Below, in pieces: positions 25,171-34,176 of a stretch of 64,000 bases of DNA. The stretch's first letter is position 1. The number at the start of each line of letters is the position of its first letter. This DNA is from Chersky-840 sp963811775 (GTDB taxonomy: Bacteria > Actinomycetota > Acidimicrobiia > Acidimicrobiales > UBA8190). The stretch lies in contig CAWESO010000010.1 in assembly GCA_963811775.1 (NCBI GenBank), positions 62,001 through 126,000 on the forward strand, written 5' to 3'. The notes beneath the pieces were generated by a model. The model did no database searches. It worked only from the letters and a program-made list of their open reading frames with translations, and had not been told where the DNA came from. Position numbers and translations under genes: made by a program.

Positions 25171-26571
25171 CTAGCACGACTCGCGCGACGAGAGGTGCTT
25201 GGCCGCCTCGGTGAGCACGGTGCGGAGGGTCACTTCGATCTCGTCGAGCTCGCTCTCACCGCAGACGAGCACCGGCGACAGCTGCACGACGGGGTCGACG
25301 CGGTCGTCGGCCCGGCACACGAGGCCTTCCTCGAACAGCCTCGGCGCCACGACCGTGCGGATCAGCTCGGCGCGCTCGTCGGGAGTGAAGCGCACCTCGG
25401 GGTGGTCGGGGTCCTTCACCAACTCGACGGCCCAGAAGAAGCCCTCTCCCCGGACGTCACCCACGATGGGCAGGTCGCGCAGGGTCTCGAGCCGCTCGCC
25501 CATCGCCGGGCCCAGCGCGGCCACGTGCTCGACGATGCCCTCGTCCTCGAGCACGTCGAGATTGGCGAGCGCCACCGCGCACGAGACGGGGTGCCCGCCG
25601 AAGGTGATGCCGTGGGCGAAGCTGGCCTCGCCGGCCAGGAAGGGCTCGGCCAGGAAGTCACGGCACAGCACGCCCGCCAGCGGCGCGTACCCAGAGGTCA
25701 CCCCCTTGGCGAAGGTGAGCATGTCGGGCTGGTACCGGTAGTGCGCGGCCCCGAACCATGCACCGAGACGGCCGAAGGCGCAGATCACCTCGTCCGACAC
25801 GAGCAGGACCCCGTGGCGGTCACAGATGTCGCGCACCCGGGCGAAGTAGCCGGGCGGGGGGACGAAACAGCCCCCCGTGTTCTGCAGGGGCTCGAGGAAC
25901 ACCGCGGCCACCGTGTCGGGCCCTTCGGCCACGATGGCGGCCTCGATGGCGTCGGCGCAGGCCTGGGCGAACCGGTCGTCGTCGGCCGCCACGGTGGCAC
26001 CGAAGGGCGACCGGAAGCGGTTGGTGTTGGCGACGTGCACGGCCCCGGGCATGAGCGGCTCGAACTGGTCCCGCAGGGCCGGGAGCCCGGTGATGGCGAG
26101 GGCGCCCATCGTCGTGCCGTGGTAGGCGAGGTCGCGGGCGATCACCTTGGTGCGACCGGGCTGTCCGACGGCCTTGAAGTAGGCCCGGGCCAGCTTCCAC
26201 GCCGACTCCACCGCTTCGGAGCCTCCGGTGGTGAAGAAGACGCGGTTGAGGTCGCCGGGGGCGAGGTCGGCCAGTCGTGTCGCCAAGGCGACCGCGGCGG
26301 GGTGGGCCGCCGACCAGATCGGGTAGTAGGCGAGCTCCTGGGCCTGGCGGCGGCCGGCGTCGGCGAGATCGGCGCGCCCGTGGCCGGCCTGCACGACGAA
26401 CAGGCTCGCCAGCCCGTCGAGATAGGAGCGCCCGTGGACGTCGAAGAGCCGGGCCCCCACGCCCCGGGTGAAGATGGGGACGTCGTGGTCCTCGAATGCG
26501 GCCAGACGGGTGAAGTGCATCCACAGATGGCGTCGGGCGTCGGCCTGGAGCCGATCGGGATCGGCGCTCAC
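25171..26571 (-). CDS. Class III PLP-dependent aminotransferase
   Basis: 466-aa omega-aminotransferase of the polyamine/beta-alanine:pyruvate type. PLP contacts: FTTGGSEAVESAWKLAR, SDEVICAFGRLG, and the Schiff-base lysine in LTFAKGVTSGYAPL. GTG 26571 overlaps the Lrp/AsnC gene by GTGA, so the regulator and enzyme are coupled. With the FAD oxidoreductase and permease nearby it fits amine or diamine catabolism. The exact donor cannot be told from motifs; annotations as putrescine- or GABA-pyruvate transaminase would be over-precise. Confidence 0.92.
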   Translation of the reverse strand: MSADPDRLQADARRHLWMHFTRLAAFEDHDVPIFTRGVGARLFDVHGRSYLDGLASLFVVQAGHGRADLADAGRRQAQELAYYPIWSAAHPAAVALATRLADLAPGDLNRVFFTTGGSEAVESAWKLARAYFKAVGQPGRTKVIARDLAYHGTTMGALAITGLPALRDQFEPLMPGAVHVANTNRFRSPFGATVAADDDRFAQACADAIEAAIVAEGPDTVAAVFLEPLQNTGGCFVPPPGYFARVRDICDRHGVLLVSDEVICAFGRLGAWFGAAHYRYQPDMLTFAKGVTSGYAPLAGVLCRDFLAEPFLAGEASFAHGITFGGHPVSCAVALANLDVLEDEGIVEHVAALGPAMGERLETLRDLPIVGDVRGEGFFWAVELVKDPDHPEVRFTPDERAELIRTVVAPRLFEEGLVCRADDRVDPVVQLSPVLVCGESELDEIEVTLRTVLTEAAKHLSSRESC

Positions 26572-27032
26572 GGCGTGCCCCAGGCGTAGGTCTCCTTGTG
26601 GATGCGCAGGTACATGAAGGTCTCGGTGTCGCGCACGCCCTCGATCGTCCGGATCTTGTGGTTGAGCAGGTCGAGGAGGTGCTCGTCGTCCTCGACCACC
26701 ACCTCCACCAGGACGTCGAGCGACCCGGCGGTGAGCACCACGTAGACGACCTCGTCGAAGGCGGCCACGGCGTCGGCGATCTCGCGCGTGTCTCCCTCGA
26801 CGGTGAGCCCGATCATCGCCTGGCGACCGAAGCCCACCATCTTCGGGTCGGTCACACCGACGATCTGCATGACCCCGGAGTCGATGAGCCGCTGCACCCG
26901 TTGGCGCACCGCCGCCTCGGACAGGCCGACGGCCGGGGCGATCTGGGTGTACGGACGCCGCCCGTCCTGTTGGAGCTGCTCGATGATCCGCTTGTCGACG
27001 TCGTCGAGCGTGATCTTGCTGTCGGCGCTCAT
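26568..27032 (-). CDS. Lrp/AsnC-family transcriptional regulator
   Basis: 154 aa. N-terminal winged helix (DKRIIEQLQQDGRRPYTQIA, LSEAAVRQRVQRLIDSG), then the RAM ligand domain (IGLTVEGDTREIADAVAAFDEV, VVYVVLTAGSLDVLVEVV). Such regulators sense amino acids or amines. It precedes the aminotransferase in one operon and is 50 bp from the divergent oxidoreductase, so it probably controls both directions. Confidence 0.93.
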   Translation of the reverse strand: MSADSKITLDDVDKRIIEQLQQDGRRPYTQIAPAVGLSEAAVRQRVQRLIDSGVMQIVGVTDPKMVGFGRQAMIGLTVEGDTREIADAVAAFDEVVYVVLTAGSLDVLVEVVVEDDEHLLDLLNHKIRTIEGVRDTETFMYLRIHKETYAWGTP

Positions 27033-27082
27033 CTCCGGCCTCCGATGTTGTCGAGACTGCGGTCCGATGCGAACCTTGCCCC

Positions 27083-28378
27083 GTGACCCGTTCCGCTCCG
27101 CTGACGACGGCGTACGAGGCGCGGCCGTACTGGTGGGACGGGGTCGAGGTGCCGCAACCGGCGTCGGCGCCGCTGACCGACACCGTCGATATCGCCGTGG
27201 TCGGGGGCGGGTACACGGGACTGGCCGCCGCGCTCGAGCTCTCCCGGGCCGGGCGCGGGGTCGTCGTCCTCGATCGCGACGACATCGGGGCGGGGGCGAG
27301 CAGTCGCAACGGCGGCATGGCGCACCCCGGTGGCAAGCACGACCTGTCGGAGTTCCTGGCCGAACCCGACGGGCGCCGTCTGTGGGACGAGACCGTCACC
27401 GCCTTCGAATCGCTCGGCATCCTCGCCGACGAGCTCGGCACCGGGTTCGACTGGCAGCGCTGCGGCCATCTGGAGCTGGCGCATCACCCCCGGGTGGCGG
27501 CGCGCCAGCGGGTCGTCGCCTCGGCCTACGCCTCGATCGGTGAAGGGGCCCGCTTCCTCGGCCCCGCCGAGCTGCGGGGCGAGATCGGCACCGACGCGTT
27601 CTGCGGCGGGCTCCTCGTCGAACGCAGCGCCGGGCTGCACCCCGCCAAGCTGGCGGCCGGGCTGGCGCGGGCCGCGGCCGCCTCGGGGGCCGAGCTGCAC
27701 GGGGCCACGACGGTCCTCGCCGTGGAGCGCCGCGGCCGCGGCTACGCGCTCGAGACGTCGCGCGGCGCCGTGGCGTGCGCCGAGGTCGTGGTGGCGACCA
27801 ACGGGACGACCGATCACCGGCTGGTGCCGTGGTTGGGACGGCGCATCCTTCCCATCGGCAGCTACATGATCGCCACCGAGCCCCTCGATCCCGACGTGGC
27901 GGCATCGGTCAGCCCCCGGGGGCGGATGTTCTTCGACACCCGCAACCTCCTGCACTACTGGCGCCTGTCGCCCGACGGCACCCGCGTCCTCTTCGGGGGT
28001 CGCACGTCGCTGGCGCCGACCACGGTGGAGCGGTCCCGGGACCTCCTGTACGAGGCCCTCGTCCGGTTCCATCCCCAGCTCCGAGGTGTCCGCCTCGAGC
28101 GGGCGTGGGGAGGACGCGTGGCGCTGACCGCCGATCGCTATCCCCACGTGGGCCGTCACCGCGGCACCGGCGTCGTGTACGCCATGGGGTATTGCGGCAG
28201 CGGGGTGGCCCTGTCGATCCATTTCGGCCGGGCCGTGGGCCGATGGCTGTGCGGTACCGGCGACCTGCCGCCCTTCGCCGACAGGCCGTGGCGGGCGTTG
28301 CCGGGGGCCGCCCGGGTCCCGTGGTTGTTGGCCGCGGCCGGGGTGGGGTTCAAGGTGCGCGACGCGCTGGGCCGGTGA
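27083..28378 (+). CDS. FAD-dependent amine oxidoreductase (DAO family, PuuB-like)
   Basis: 431-aa flavoenzyme. Dinucleotide motif VVGGGYTGLAAALELSRAG, then GAGASSRNGG typical of glycine/gamma-glutamylputrescine oxidase relatives, and a C-terminal FAD motif VYAMGYCGSGVALS. The likely reaction is oxidation of an amine or N-methyl amino acid to aldehyde with release of H2O2. Divergent from the Lrp/AsnC-aminotransferase operon. A gamma-glutamylputrescine route is possible, but no glutamylpolyamine synthetase is in the window. Confidence 0.88.
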   Translation: MTRSAPLTTAYEARPYWWDGVEVPQPASAPLTDTVDIAVVGGGYTGLAAALELSRAGRGVVVLDRDDIGAGASSRNGGMAHPGGKHDLSEFLAEPDGRRLWDETVTAFESLGILADELGTGFDWQRCGHLELAHHPRVAARQRVVASAYASIGEGARFLGPAELRGEIGTDAFCGGLLVERSAGLHPAKLAAGLARAAAASGAELHGATTVLAVERRGRGYALETSRGAVACAEVVVATNGTTDHRLVPWLGRRILPIGSYMIATEPLDPDVAASVSPRGRMFFDTRNLLHYWRLSPDGTRVLFGGRTSLAPTTVERSRDLLYEALVRFHPQLRGVRLERAWGGRVALTADRYPHVGRHRGTGVVYAMGYCGSGVALSIHFGRAVGRWLCGTGDLPPFADRPWRALPGAARVPWLLAAAGVGFKVRDALGR

Positions 28379-28418
28379 GACGACGAGGCTGTGGCCACGG
28401 TGCCACTGCGCGCTCTCG

Positions 28419-29831
28419 CTAGCCGGCGACGGTGGCGCAGAACTGGCCGAAGACGTCGACGAACCGGTCGATGTCCGACGCCTCGTGCTGGACCGACAAC
28501 GTCCACTGCTCCTCGTTGCCCGGGGTCATGAAGATGCCCCGGTTCACGAGCCACGCCCACGACGCATCGAACAGATCGGCGTCGGTCTCGAGGAAGCTCC
28601 GGTAGTCGACCAAGGGATCGCGGCGGTACGACACGCATCCCTTGCAGCCCAGGTCGATGACATGCGCCGGGATGTCGTGCGCCGCGATGGCCTGGGCGCA
28701 CCCCTCGGCCAGCCTGTTCCCGAGCTGCTTGAAGTGCTCGTAGGCGTCGGGGGTGAGGACCTCGGTGAGCGAGGCCAGGCCGGTGGCGGCGGCCAGAGGG
28801 TTCCCGTTGAACGTGCCCTGCTGGGCGATGCCCTTGCCGATCTCGTCCATGAGGTCGGCGCGCCCACCGAAGGCGCCGGCGGGGACGCCGCCGGCCACCG
28901 ACTTGGCGAAGCAGGCCAGGTCGGGCTGCACGCCGAAGCGCTCGGTCGCCCCTCCCGCCGCGATGGTCGCACCGCATTTCACCTCGTCGAAGATGAGCAC
29001 GACGCCGTGGCGCGTGCACAGCTCGCGCACGCCCTCGAGATAGCCCGGGCGCGGCAGCACGATGCCGATGTTCATCATGACGGGCTCGAGGATGAAGCAC
29101 GCGATCTCGTCGCCGCGCTCGACCAGCAACCGATCGAGGGCGCCGAGGTCGTTGTAGGGGACCGCCGTGGTCCACTTGCTCATCTCCAGCGGGATGCCCT
29201 TCGATGCCGGGGGCTGCAGCCCGGTCTCCTCGCTGGCCTCGATCAGGCTCAGGCTGGGTGCCACCGAGAACATGACGGTGTCGTGGTGGCCGTGGTACGA
29301 CCCTTCGATCTTGCAGACGACGTCGCGACCGGTGACGCCGCGCGCCAGTCGTATGGCGTCCATCGTGGACTCGGTCCCGGAGTTGGTGAAGCGCACGCGC
29401 TCGAGCCTGAACCGTCGACACAGCTCCTCGGCCAGTCGGACCGCAGCTTCGGTCGTCACGGCGAACTGCGTCCCTGACCGGGCCGCGCCCTCGATTGCGG
29501 CCACGATGCGCGGATGGGCATGACCCGCCGCGGTCGAACCGAAGCCGTTGTGGTAGTCGATGTACTCCCGGTCGTCGACGTCCCACACCTTGGCGCCGAG
29601 CCCGCGCGCCAGGTAGATGGGGTAGGGGTCCGCCGCCTGGAACGACGACGTCACCCCCAGGGGCATCGAGCGCAGGGCGCGGTCGTACAGACGGCGCGAC
29701 TCGGGGGTCGCCTCGATGAGCACGGCGTGCTCCCGGGCGAACAGCTCCCGGGCCCGGGCCCCCAGCCGTTGGTGGTCGGCGCCGCTGCCGCTCGGACTCG
29801 CACCCTCGCGCTTGGAGTCGTTCGTCGCCAT
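28419..29831 (-). CDS. Class III aminotransferase, glutamate-1-semialdehyde aminomutase-like
   Basis: 470 aa. Resembles HemL-type and related side-chain aminotransferases: NGFGSTAAGHAHPRIV, RFTNSGTESTMDAIRLAR, IFDEVKCGATIAAGG and the PLP lysine in ACFAKSVAGGVPAGAFGG. A role outside haem synthesis is likely because it lies in a catabolic cluster next to an APC permease. ATG 29831 has GGGAGG 5 bp upstream; the longer open frame begins at 29882 with no site. Divergent from the permease. Confidence 0.9.
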   Translation of the reverse strand: MATNDSKREGASPSGSGADHQRLGARARELFAREHAVLIEATPESRRLYDRALRSMPLGVTSSFQAADPYPIYLARGLGAKVWDVDDREYIDYHNGFGSTAAGHAHPRIVAAIEGAARSGTQFAVTTEAAVRLAEELCRRFRLERVRFTNSGTESTMDAIRLARGVTGRDVVCKIEGSYHGHHDTVMFSVAPSLSLIEASEETGLQPPASKGIPLEMSKWTTAVPYNDLGALDRLLVERGDEIACFILEPVMMNIGIVLPRPGYLEGVRELCTRHGVVLIFDEVKCGATIAAGGATERFGVQPDLACFAKSVAGGVPAGAFGGRADLMDEIGKGIAQQGTFNGNPLAAATGLASLTEVLTPDAYEHFKQLGNRLAEGCAQAIAAHDIPAHVIDLGCKGCVSYRRDPLVDYRSFLETDADLFDASWAWLVNRGIFMTPGNEEQWTLSVQHEASDIDRFVDVFGQFCATVAG

Positions 29832-29980
29832 CGCGTCCTCCCTACCGCCATTCGGCTCCGCCGACACGAATGGCGTCGCCATACGAATCTGCGGCCTCTG
29901 GGGTCATTATGCAACGAAATTGCTTGTCAGTTTCGATGAGGTCTGCGAATATGCTCGCAGCACGACGGGGGAGGGGTCAA

Positions 29981-31585
29981 TTGACGACGACCACCGTGGA
30001 CTCCGGGGAACTCGGGTCCACGCCGACCGGGGAAGCGCCCGGCGGCAAAGGCCTCAAGCCCGGTGCCCTCGGCCTCGTCTCGAGTCTGGTCATCGGGGTG
30101 GCGTCGACGGCCCCCGCCTACAGCCTGGCGGCGTCTCTCGGCTTCGTCACCCTCGTCGTCGGGATCTACGCCCCGGCTGTCATGCTCATCGCTTTCGTGC
30201 CCATGCTGTTCATCGCGGCGGCCTACTTCTACCTGAACCGAGCCGACCCCGATTGCGGCACCACCTTCACCTGGGTGACCCGCGCCATCGGTCCCAGGAC
30301 GGGGTGGTTGTCAGGGTGGGGGATCCTCGTCACCGACTTGGTGGTCATGCCCAGCCTGGCTTCGATTGCCGGCTACTACACCTTCACCCTGTTCAATGCC
30401 AACGGTTTGGCCAACAGCACCTTCTGGGTCACCTTCGTCGGGGTGGTGTGGATCGTGGTGATGACGGCGATCTGCTACATCGGTATCGAGCTGTCGGCCT
30501 TCACCCAGGTGTTGCTGCTCGGTGCCGAGCTCGTCATCCTGACGATCTTCTCGATTGTGGCGTTGACCAAGGTGTACACCGAGCATATTGCGCACAGCGT
30601 GCGACCCTCATTCGAGTGGATCAATCCGTTCAAGATCACGGTTCCGGAGCTGGCGGTGGGCATGCTCACCGCCGTGTTCATCTACTGGGGCTGGGACACC
30701 GCCGTCACGGTCAACGAGGAGTCCAAGGACGCCAAGCGCACCCCCGGCATCGCCGCCCTGCTCTCAACGCTGGTGCTCCTGGCCATCTACCTGATCGTGT
30801 CGGTCGCGGCGCAGTCGTTCCACGGAGCCGAATTCCTGACGAACAACAGCGATGACATCCTCAACGCCCTCGGACGCAACGTCCTCGGATCCCCATGGGA
30901 CAAGTTGCTGATCATCGCCGTGCTCACCTCGGCCTCGGCGTCGACCCAGACCACCATCCTTCCTGCGGCTCGCTCGTCGCTGTCGATGTCGGTCCACAAG
31001 GCCTTTCCTCCCAGGTTCGGCACCATCCACCCCAAATTCCTGAGCCCGGGTTTCTCGACGCTCGTCTTCGGCGCGGTGGCCGTGGTCTGGTACGTCGGAC
31101 TCACGCTTCTCAGCCCCGGGGTGGTCCTGGCCAACTCGATCTTGGCCTTGGGATTCGGGATCTCGTTCTATTACGGGATCACAGGGTTCGCTTGTGTTGT
31201 TTACTACCGGCGACTCCTGTTCAAGAGCGTGAAGAACTTCATCTTCATCGGGCTGGCCCCGCTGCTTGGCGGTGTGATGCTCGCCGCGATGTTCTTGATC
31301 TCGGTCTTCTACTACTCCAACCCGGAGAACTCGGCCAACACCGGCCAGGCGTGGTTCAAGTTCATCCACTTCAATTTCCATATCTTCAACTGGGATCTCT
31401 ACGTCAAGAAAGGTGTGTCTCCGATCCTTGTCATCGGAGTCGGGTTGTTGCTCATAGGGATCCCGCTCATGCTCCTGTGGAGATTGAAGAATGTCGCCTT
31501 CTTCCGTCGAAGTCGTGAATACGCCGTTTCGCTGGAGGCGTCCGCTCCGCCCCTCACCCCCGGCGTCATCCCGGTGACCGACTGA
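29981..31585 (+). CDS. APC-family amino acid/amine permease
   Basis: 534-aa polytopic protein with about twelve hydrophobic segments, and the APC features VIGVASTAPAYSLAASLGF in the first helix and ITGFACVVYYRRL later. Loops contain PDCGTTFTWVTRAIGP, a common family motif. I prefer TTG 29981 because GGGGGAGGGG lies 4 bp upstream; ATG 29951 is the alternative. It overlaps the universal stress gene by one base. It probably imports the amine or amino acid used by the neighbouring enzymes. Confidence 0.9.
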   Translation: MTTTTVDSGELGSTPTGEAPGGKGLKPGALGLVSSLVIGVASTAPAYSLAASLGFVTLVVGIYAPAVMLIAFVPMLFIAAAYFYLNRADPDCGTTFTWVTRAIGPRTGWLSGWGILVTDLVVMPSLASIAGYYTFTLFNANGLANSTFWVTFVGVVWIVVMTAICYIGIELSAFTQVLLLGAELVILTIFSIVALTKVYTEHIAHSVRPSFEWINPFKITVPELAVGMLTAVFIYWGWDTAVTVNEESKDAKRTPGIAALLSTLVLLAIYLIVSVAAQSFHGAEFLTNNSDDILNALGRNVLGSPWDKLLIIAVLTSASASTQTTILPAARSSLSMSVHKAFPPRFGTIHPKFLSPGFSTLVFGAVAVVWYVGLTLLSPGVVLANSILALGFGISFYYGITGFACVVYYRRLLFKSVKNFIFIGLAPLLGGVMLAAMFLISVFYYSNPENSANTGQAWFKFIHFNFHIFNWDLYVKKGVSPILVIGVGLLLIGIPLMLLWRLKNVAFFRRSREYAVSLEASAPPLTPGVIPVTD

Positions 31586-32013
31586 TGGCCGGCGACGTCA
31601 TCCTCGGGTACGACGGGTCCGAGGGGTCCCAGGCCGCCCTCCGGGTGGCGGTGTCGGTGGCGAAAGCCTTCGACGCCCCGCTCACCGTCGTCTTCGGCTA
31701 TGAGCCCAACCCCATGGGTGGGGAGACGGCCGACTACAAGAACCAACTCGAGAAGATCGGGAGCGATCATCTCGAGCGGGCCGTCGCGGAAGCCAAGGCC
31801 ATCGACCCCACCGTGCGGGTCGAGCCGATCGTGGCCGCGCTCCGGCCGGTGGAATCTTTGCTCGAGGCGTCGCTCGAGCGAGAAGCGCGGGTCATCGTCG
31901 TCGGGGGGAACGGGGAGCGGCCCATCATGGGCGCGATTCTCGGCTCGGTGCCGCACAAGCTGCTGCACCGCTCCACGGTGCCCGTGCTCGTGGTCCCGGC
32001 CCCCGAGGACTGA
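31585..32013 (+). CDS. Universal stress protein (UspA family)
   Basis: 142-aa single-domain Usp with the ATP-binding motif G-x2-G-x9-G-S (GGNGERPIMGAILGS) and the ending STVPVLVVP. The ATG overlaps the TGA of the permease (TGATG). Permease-Usp pairs are frequent in actinobacteria; the Usp may gate or stabilise the transporter under energy stress. No other Usp is in the window. Confidence 0.92.
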   Translation: MAGDVILGYDGSEGSQAALRVAVSVAKAFDAPLTVVFGYEPNPMGGETADYKNQLEKIGSDHLERAVAEAKAIDPTVRVEPIVAALRPVESLLEASLEREARVIVVGGNGERPIMGAILGSVPHKLLHRSTVPVLVVPAPED

Positions 32014-32076
32014 TCTCCTGCGGACCGAGCCGAACGGCTCGATCCGCAGTACTGTCGGTCTGATGGGGGTGGGGGG

Positions 32077-32358
32077 GTGACCACGGCCCTGGCGTTCGCG
32101 CTGGGCGCGGAGGTACTGCTGCTGGGCTGCGCCGCGGCCGCAGGCATCCTGCACTGGTCACGGCGCCGCCATCGCCTCGAGGAGCAGTTCGCCGCCGCCC
32201 AGGCCGACGCCCGCCGCGTCGCCCACAACACGAGGATCCTCGATGCCGAGCGCGGCGGAGCTGTCCGAGCTCGTCCTCGAGCACTCCCTGCGCGAGCTGG
32301 ACCTCGACCTCGACGACCCACCGCCGTGGCCCGACGAGCCCGCCCGTCCCTGAGCTGA
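32077..32358 (+). CDS. Small membrane protein, probably frameshifted
   Basis: 93-aa frame from GTG 32077 with one N-terminal hydrophobic helix (LAFALGAEVLLLGCAAAAG) and a charged coil. Beyond about residue 55 it turns into Arg/Pro-rich noise, while another frame, from ATG 32243 to TGA 32353, reads as a normal acidic tail (PSAAELSELVLEHSLRELD then LDDPPPWPDEPARP). One base too many near 32230-32243 would explain this. The intact protein would be about 90 aa ending at 32353. Function unknown. Confidence 0.4.
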   Translation: MTTALAFALGAEVLLLGCAAAAGILHWSRRRHRLEEQFAAAQADARRVAHNTRILDAERGGAVRARPRALPARAGPRPRRPTAVARRARPSLS

Positions 32359-32378
32359 TTCCCTATTGAGGATCAGCT
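32353..32378. terminator. Hairpin at the IS110 transposase 3' end
   Basis: AGCTGAT and ATCAGCT arms (7 bp) with a 12-nt loop, immediately beside the stop codon of the IS110 transposase and overlapping the end of the small membrane gene. It could be a terminator or mark the right end of the insertion element. Confidence 0.35.
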
Positions 32379-32379
32379 G

Positions 32380-33828
32380 TCAAGAAGCTGCTCCGGCGAG
32401 ATGCTTGACCGAGTGACGGTCGGGGGACGACGATGCCGGTCGGGGAAGGTCGCCCCGCGTGCCCGCGCTTCGTCCGCGTGGCTTTGACTGTCCCGTGAGG
32501 ACTTTCTGGGGGGCCTTCCCCACCTTCTTGCTGCGTCGGCGGGCACGTTCTTCTGGAGTCACGGTGAAATGCGCGGCGATGATCGCTGTGGCCTCCTCGG
32601 GGCTCACCGGGTTCCCGTCAACGTCGCAGATGACGGAGGGCGTCCCCCGCTGCATGACCGCCCAAGCGCGCTCGGCGAGGTTGGCAGCAACGACACACAG
32701 CGCACCCAGGTGGTCTTTGCCGCGCTCGACCATCTGCACGTAATAGAGACGCGCCAGCTGGGGATCGACCTTTCTGGCGTTGTCTGCGCCTCGCACCATC
32801 GTGGTCCGCAGCAACGACGAGCCGGCCTTGGACATGGCCTGGCCCTTGCGATCGGTGTCGCCGGTCTCTGACGCCTTGGGCACGAGGCCGGTGAAAGACC
32901 GGAATGCCTTGCCCGTGGGGAACCGGGAAGGGTCACCCATGCAGGCGACGAGCGCCGGTGCGCCGATGTCGGCCAGCCCGGGCAGGCTGCGGGCGAGCCC
33001 TTCTGGGTCGACGACTCGGTAGCGGGTCTCGCGCTCAGCCGCGTGGACGGCGAGCTCGGCCTGGATGCCACGCAGCAGGCGCACCTCGGTGGCGACCTCC
33101 GCCGCCAGATCTCCGAAGGCGACCCCGAGGTGGCCGCCGTAGAGCTCGAGCGACGCCTCGGCGGCGTCCAGCCACTGTCGGGCCCGCGGCGCACCCTGGT
33201 GCCCGTGCGACGCCTCGGAGATCAACCTCGTGAGCCGGGTGGCGCCCAGCACGACCAGGGCGTTCGGATCGGCGAAGCGTTCGAGGACGGCCAAGTCGGC
33301 CTGCCCGAGATCACCGGTGAGGGGGGTCATCGGCAGCAGCTGGCGGACCAGGTCCTTGATGCGTCGCTTGTGCTCGGCGCCGGCCCGGGTGAGCCGATCG
33401 GTGGCCCGCACCCGGCGGTCGAGGGCGCTGCGCTCGGCGCCGGGGAGCACGAGCGGTCGGAGTCCGGTCGGATCGAACAGCGGGAGCCGGGCCAAGGTGT
33501 CGGCGTCGATGCCGTTGGTCTTCGTGTGCCGAGACAAGAACGGGCGCAGGTCCGCCGCCTTCTGCGACGACACGCGGAACACCAGGTGGCCGCGACGGGC
33601 GAAGAACACGGCGATCGGCAGCCACGCCGGACCCGTGGGCTCCATGACAACCTCGAGTTGCGTGCCCGCCGGACACCCGGCCAGCGCTGTCGTCTCTACC
33701 TCGGTGAGGCTCTGCACCGTCGGCCACGCCTTGCGTTTGGCGATCGTCGTGCCCTCACCGTCAAGCACTCGCACCGTGTGGGCGCTGGCGATACCCAGGT
33801 CGATGCCGACCAGGCGTCGATGATTCAT
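32380..33828 (-). CDS. IS110-family transposase (DEDD RuvC-like plus transposase_20 domain)
   Basis: 482 aa. N-terminal RuvC-like DEDD domain: Asp in GIDLGIASAHTVR, Glu in EVVMEPTG, paired Asp in GIDADTLARLP. The C-terminal transposase_20 domain has PGLADIGAPALVACMGDP, FRSFTGLVP and the Ser-bearing SKAGSSLLRTTMVRGA. ATG 33828 has GAAGGAGAC upstream. Length is slightly above the usual 400-450. Knowledge of the family: these recombinases are guided by a structured RNA (bridge RNA) made from the element's own non-coding end. Confidence 0.95.
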   Translation of the reverse strand: MNHRRLVGIDLGIASAHTVRVLDGEGTTIAKRKAWPTVQSLTEVETTALAGCPAGTQLEVVMEPTGPAWLPIAVFFARRGHLVFRVSSQKAADLRPFLSRHTKTNGIDADTLARLPLFDPTGLRPLVLPGAERSALDRRVRATDRLTRAGAEHKRRIKDLVRQLLPMTPLTGDLGQADLAVLERFADPNALVVLGATRLTRLISEASHGHQGAPRARQWLDAAEASLELYGGHLGVAFGDLAAEVATEVRLLRGIQAELAVHAAERETRYRVVDPEGLARSLPGLADIGAPALVACMGDPSRFPTGKAFRSFTGLVPKASETGDTDRKGQAMSKAGSSLLRTTMVRGADNARKVDPQLARLYYVQMVERGKDHLGALCVVAANLAERAWAVMQRGTPSVICDVDGNPVSPEEATAIIAAHFTVTPEERARRRSKKVGKAPQKVLTGQSKPRGRSAGTRGDLPRPASSSPDRHSVKHLAGAAS

Positions 33829-34150
33829 GTCGTCTCCTTCGGTCGTGTCGGTTGCACCGGCTCGTCCGTAGGAACGACGCACGAATTAGGCCACGATCCC
33901 AAGGAGACACGCCCAACCGCGGCTCCCACTCATGTGCTGCAACCGGACCCGGCCTCGATGGACCGGTCCACTTCCCTCATCCGGGGCATCCGTGGCCGGG
34001 CCGAGCGTGGCAAGCAGTTCAACGAGGCCGGACCCTCACGGGTCCCCCTCAGAGCCCTTCTCGACGCCACCCGCCGGACCAGCCGGGATGACCATGCAAC
34101 CCTGAGACCCCAGCCCCGTGGTGGATCCACGGCACCGATGTCCCTTACAT
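32380..34150 (-). mobile_element. IS110-family insertion sequence (approximate limits)
   Basis: A transposase gene plus the non-coding block upstream of it. IS110 elements lack strong terminal repeats, so ends are not fixed by eye. The left limit is near the hairpin at 32353-32378 and the right limit lies before the saccharopine dehydrogenase stop at 34177. The element separates the permease/Usp side from the dehydrogenase side of the amine cluster. No second copy of the transposase is in the window. Confidence 0.6.
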
Positions 34151-34176
34151 GAGCCCGACGAGCCTCCGTTCCGGAG
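33829..34176 (-). ncRNA. Candidate IS110 bridge RNA region
   Basis: A 348-bp stretch without a gene, directly upstream of the IS110 transposase, where the element's guide RNA is expected. Read on the minus strand it contains hairpins, for example CCGTG/CACGG (near 34120-34136) and GGACCC/GGGTCC (near 34040-34056), plus the palindrome GGACCGGTCC (33960-33969). This is structural potential and position only; loops matching target and donor were not worked out. The block may also include the left end of the element and the flank. Confidence 0.35.

Noticed and set aside
28379..28418. GTGGC/GCCAC repeat between convergent genes as terminator
   Set aside because: Only five pairs; too weak to list.
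29832..29980. GCAA-N5-TTGC repeat as Lrp operator and a TTGTCA/TATGCT promoter
   Set aside because: Short arms and a 20-bp spacer; no better than chance.
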